Source: Ulota crispa (lineage: Eukaryota > Streptophyta > Bryopsida > Orthotrichales > Orthotrichaceae). Taken from it: 64,000 bases of DNA. The notes under the pieces were generated by a model that was not told where the DNA came from, did not search any database, and saw nothing but the letters and a program-made list of their open reading frames with translations. The stretch is taken from contig OY987243.1 of the NCBI GenBank assembly GCA_963920765.1, forward strand, positions 23,431,419 through 23,495,418, in the 5' to 3' direction. The position numbers and the translations under genes are program-made. Shown in pieces: positions 60,525 through 64,000 of the stretch (the first letter of the stretch is position 1; the number at the start of each line of letters is the position of its first letter).

Positions 60525-61608
60525 GCAACAAGCACGGTTAAAACAAACTATTAAAATAAACAAATCAAGCAAGCGTGATTAAAATAAACGAGATACAAAT
60601 TATGATTACAGCCATGACATGATTAAGCAAGCAAGCGAGATTTAAAATAAGCTACAAACAAATCATGATTGCACAAGCCAAAAAGCACAAATGAATTAGG
60701 CATATAAGCACTCAAAAAGAACAATCAACTTGCAAAAACATGACAAGTCTAAGTGATTCCTTCAAATTCATTCTTGAATTTATTTTGTCATCAAATTTTC
60801 CAAAGTGGGCCCATAGGACGCATGGGTTGCACTAGTTATCTATATAATACTACAGTTAGGTGAAAGATAGTACAAAGCTTTCAATGTAATATAGTTACAC
60901 AAATGGTTCAAAAGATAAAAGTTAATAATGAATTGGTTATTGGATGTTAGTTTTGTATAGCAATTTTATGTACCATCTACCTATGGTCTTAGGGTTTGTT
61001 TGCATAGGTTGATTGTCCATTATCGGCCATCAAGTGAATTTTCATGAAATCTAAAGACAACAAAACACCAACTTCATGATGTCAACTCAAAACCAACAGT
61101 AATTTTCTTCTTGGGAGGTCTACATCACAAAAAGAAAACAAATAAATCACACAAAAAGAGTATTGAGCTTGTGAAATCAATTTATTTGTATTTTCATTAT
61201 ATGTTTTCATTAGTTTGGTAATGTCCTTTCTAATGGTACCAATTTTATACCCACTAAAATATAACACCATTTATACCATCTTTTGATTGTTGCTATTTTT
61301 ATATTTGACTCTTCATGGTGCTAGAGATAAATCCAATTTTTAGACACTTAAACATACGTACGAAAAAGCAATATCAATTGAAATCACACTTTCTCAACAA
61401 AATCTATTTTTCTTATGAATAATTGAAATGTGCTTGACTAAAGCCTTCACGTCTCAACAAATCACCTCGTAATTGAGCCAAAACGAATGCATCCACAATG
61501 GTCATTTTAGCCACACCCATGTACTTCATTGATTTTTAAAGTTAAGTTGCCACTGGCAGGTCGGGGCCAACCAGCCCTTGTAAGGTAGGTAGCTCATAAA
61601 GTGTCACT
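60525..61608. other. AT-rich intergenic sequence
   Basis: No exon or RNA gene seen. A block at about 61530-61580 (CTTCATTGATTTTTAAAGTT, then CCAGCCCTTGT) recurs at 62080-62135 in direct orientation. Confidence 0.5.
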
Positions 61609-61686
61609 GTAATCCCTAAATGTCACAGTGCCAAATTTTAGTGTAAAAAACATCACATTGTGGTATTGTGGGCATTTAGGGATTAA
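61609..61686. mobile_element. 78-bp TTAA-type mini-element
   Basis: The left end GTAATCCCTAAATGTCACA is mirrored by GGGCATTTAGGGATTAA. Both ends carry a CCC-TAAATG core as in the larger members, and the left TTAA reads GTAA. It is the smallest member of the family in this window. Confidence 0.5.
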
Positions 61687-62156
61687 GAGTTGATTTGCCT
61701 TTTCATGGACTTCCCAAGATAGATTTTTTTGGTCTAATCTTCATACAAAGAGAAAGAGATGTCAAATGTAACTTGATTTTTTTCATATTTTTTGAAGCAT
61801 CATTGAATTGTTGATAAATTTTCAAAGTTTTTTTTATAGTAGACACCTATTTGTGACTCTGGGTCTCTCATAAACCATTCCCTTGCAACTAATAAAGAGA
61901 TGAGGTGAAACAAAGAAGTATGATTGGCTCTTGCAGTAGAATACTGCATTTTTTCTTTTATGATTTAAAAAGGTCCATCTAAGAACCATTTCATATCCAT
62001 TCCTTAGCTACCTATGGGATGCTTTACGTGAAAGGGTCACAATTTGAGCTATCTACCCAAGATCCCACACATGCGTACTTCATTGATTTATAAAGTTAAA
62101 TTGCCAAGGGCAAGTTGGGGCCAACAAGCCCTTGTTCATCCCCAAGGGGCCTAACC
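61687..62156. other. AT-rich intergenic sequence
   Basis: No gene seen. It contains the second copy of the direct repeat noted at about 61530-61580. Confidence 0.5.
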
Positions 62157-62389
62157 TTAACCCCTAAACATCCCATGGGCATAGTATTTATTTTGCCTTA
62201 TAATTGGCATTTGTTGTCCACAAGAAGTTTTAATTTGGAATTTTAAATTGCTCACCAAAACTTTATTGATCCATATCCAACTTCATTGTTGAGTTTAAAT
62301 GTAGTAAAGGTGTTGATCCATTTTAAATGCAAGAAAAATGCCTTGTATTATATTGACAGCAAAGGCACTTTTTAATATTTAGGGGATAA
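62157..62389. mobile_element. TTAA/CCC-bounded element, copy C
   Basis: The left end TTAACCCCTAAACATCCC is mirrored by AATATTTAGGGGATAA. The interior is collinear with 449-680 and 5960-6179 (GGCATTTGTTG, CCAACTTCATTGTTGAG, TGCAAGAAAAATGCCTTGTA, CAGCAAAGGCAC). Length is 233 bp and it is non-coding. Confidence 0.65.
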
Positions 62390-64000
62390 TGGTAATTTCA
62401 ATCACCTAAATGGTCACAATACTTTTCGAAAGTTGCTACACTCCTTGGACTTCGAAGTGGGAGTTGTTATTTGATGATATTGCACCCAACAAAAAGCAAG
62501 ACCTAGATTCTCCTTTGTACACCTTAAACATATCACTTATATTACTCCAATAATTGTAAATTTAAACTTCTTGCATCCCACACTATGTGGCATAAATGCA
62601 AATCATCAATATTGCCACTCAGATACAAATCTTCCATGTGGTGATAACATGGTAGTAGACACCATTTGCAATAATCTGGGAAAAAAATGTAATTGTAGGG
62701 CTTTTGGATTTTATGTTTTTAAGAAATTTTTGATGATTTCTTCAAGACCTTACATCAATGATGAAATATCTTGAAGGAATTTTAAAACAACTCATTATAA
62801 ATCACCAAAATATTCTTGCAAATGCAAAATCCAATATTAGCAAAATCTATTTTGGGAAAAACAAATCCCAAATTAACAAATATAGTTTTACCAACTCTCT
62901 CCGGTACGGGCATAAAATACAAGAAGATCATGTGGTAAAACATCAAGTTTTCATTGCACAAATGAGGTAGTATGTTCTACTCCTTTCTTTTTCTTTCCTT
63001 TTTGTTGAAATTAAAGCTGTTTCTAGAGTTAGAGTCTTAGATTAAGAATAAGAGCACATTTAGTTCACTTGCCAAAATTCAGTCCAAACTTTACTTGGGA
63101 TTTGCAAGCTTCTGTTACATTAGCAATTGCATAATCAACAAAATTGTAAAGGACATATTCAGAGTTACTTGAACATACTGGAGAAAGTATGTCAGGAAGT
63201 AAAACAATTTGATGTTGTGTAGAAAAACATAACAGGAAATCAAATTAACATGCATCATGGTTTTGAATTGTTGCCCTCCAACAAGTTCTCTATTTTTTGA
63301 AATTCAACAAATCATTATTTCAACTAAGTCAAACAATAACAAGCCCTAGAGCCTTGTAAGTGATTTTTCCACTAATATGAATTGTAGGTGTGTGGCTTGA
63401 GATTACTAGCATACGATCTTGTGGAATTTTAATGATTTTGAAGTGTTTAATTGTTGTTTTTCCAACAGTGTTCGTTATCTAATTCAATTTCCAGGGACCC
63501 AAGAACTTGTTGGAGGACACTACAGTAATGAAATTCACCCTATATTAATCTTACGTGTTGATTGGATTTTGGAAAAAAAGAACTGAGTGATAAAAATGCT
63601 AATGTCATGTATCATATCAGCGTTGGTTGGAAAAACTGGAGAATTCAATTTGGCATCTACAAAGTTGGTTTGTTGGATTGTTTGAAGGTGCAAGTTTGGT
63701 TTTTCAATACTAACAAAAAATTCCTGTTTTGCAGTTTGTGAAGTATAGTTTACGTTGAAATTGTTTTCACAAGCATGTTTGATTTTTGAAAAATATAGCA
63801 CTTTTTTTTAAAATCTAATAATTCTCCACCTAAAACCTGTTGGCTTTAACGTTTCATGGCCTCCTCAAGTTTGAGATTGCCAATCTTATGTGTTTCCAGG
63901 GCACGTTGAAATCAAATATGTGCCTTATAAGCTCAAATGCAAAAAAACCAAATTTTGTGTTTACTTGTAAAATTTGATTGTTAAGGTAGCATATGAAATG
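62390..64000. other. AT-rich sequence to the window end, no gene seen
   Basis: Open frames at 62571-62774, 62758-62970 and 63535-63801 have no recognised product and no supporting splice structure. No RNA gene was seen. Confidence 0.5.

Noticed and set aside
1-64000. tRNA, rRNA, CRISPR or organellar insertions
   Set aside because: Scanned by eye for T-loop/D-loop patterns, rRNA landmarks, regularly spaced repeats and plastid or mitochondrial genes; none convincing. A tRNAscan or rfam run would be decisive.

Overview
This window reads as nuclear DNA of a land plant. Its genes have many short AT-rich introns with GT-AG borders, and the spliced products match conserved plant proteins. Long AT-rich gaps between genes are filled with small non-autonomous transposons, and I see no bacterial-style operons, organellar genes, rRNA or tRNA. 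No LTR-retrotransposon open reading frame was recognised. The gene spacing (six genes in 64 kb) and the leader extensions on otherwise canonical proteins would suit a bryophyte- or lycophyte-grade plant. That is inference only; the sequence does not settle the species.

Layout. 1-2 kb: dispersed repeats and a small Mutator-like MITE. 2.4-4.5 kb (+): sterol C-5 desaturase, 3 exons. 4.5-8.7 kb: AT-rich gap with short inverted-repeat elements. 8.7-12.9 kb (+): COP9 signalosome subunit 3, 11 exons. 12.9-18.3 kb: AT-rich gap with a Helitron-like element. 18.4-21.8 kb (+): ORMDL protein, 4 coding exons, a 5'-leader intron and a MITE in coding intron 1. 21.8-25.4 kb: gap with a Tc1/mariner-like element. 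26.8-33.1 kb (+): a 13-exon gene for a divergent protein with two E2F-type winged helices behind a large N-terminal region I cannot assign. 33-39.9 kb: mostly non-coding. 40.0-48.35 kb (-): UPF2, 17 exons. 50.4-51.96 kb (+): mitochondrial pyruvate carrier MPC1, 3 exons. 52-64 kb: gene-free and dense in small transposons, including a Helitron, a CACTA MITE, a 728-bp foldback and a family of elements bounded by TTAA and CCC.

The six genes are unrelated housekeeping or regulatory genes: sterol synthesis, protein degradation control, sphingolipid control, transcription, nonsense-mediated decay and mitochondrial pyruvate import. They are not a functional cluster. Exon models were assembled by hand from splice borders, reading-frame phase and remembered family conservation. 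The UPF2, CSN3, desaturase, ORMDL, MPC1 and E2F-like models all close in frame from ATG to stop.

The most unusual item is the E2F-like gene, for its unassigned N-terminal domain, its degenerate DNA-contact motifs and its apparent alternative 3' end. The next is the recurring TTAA-CCC...GGG-TTAA element family, which has the terminal signature of piggyBac transposons.
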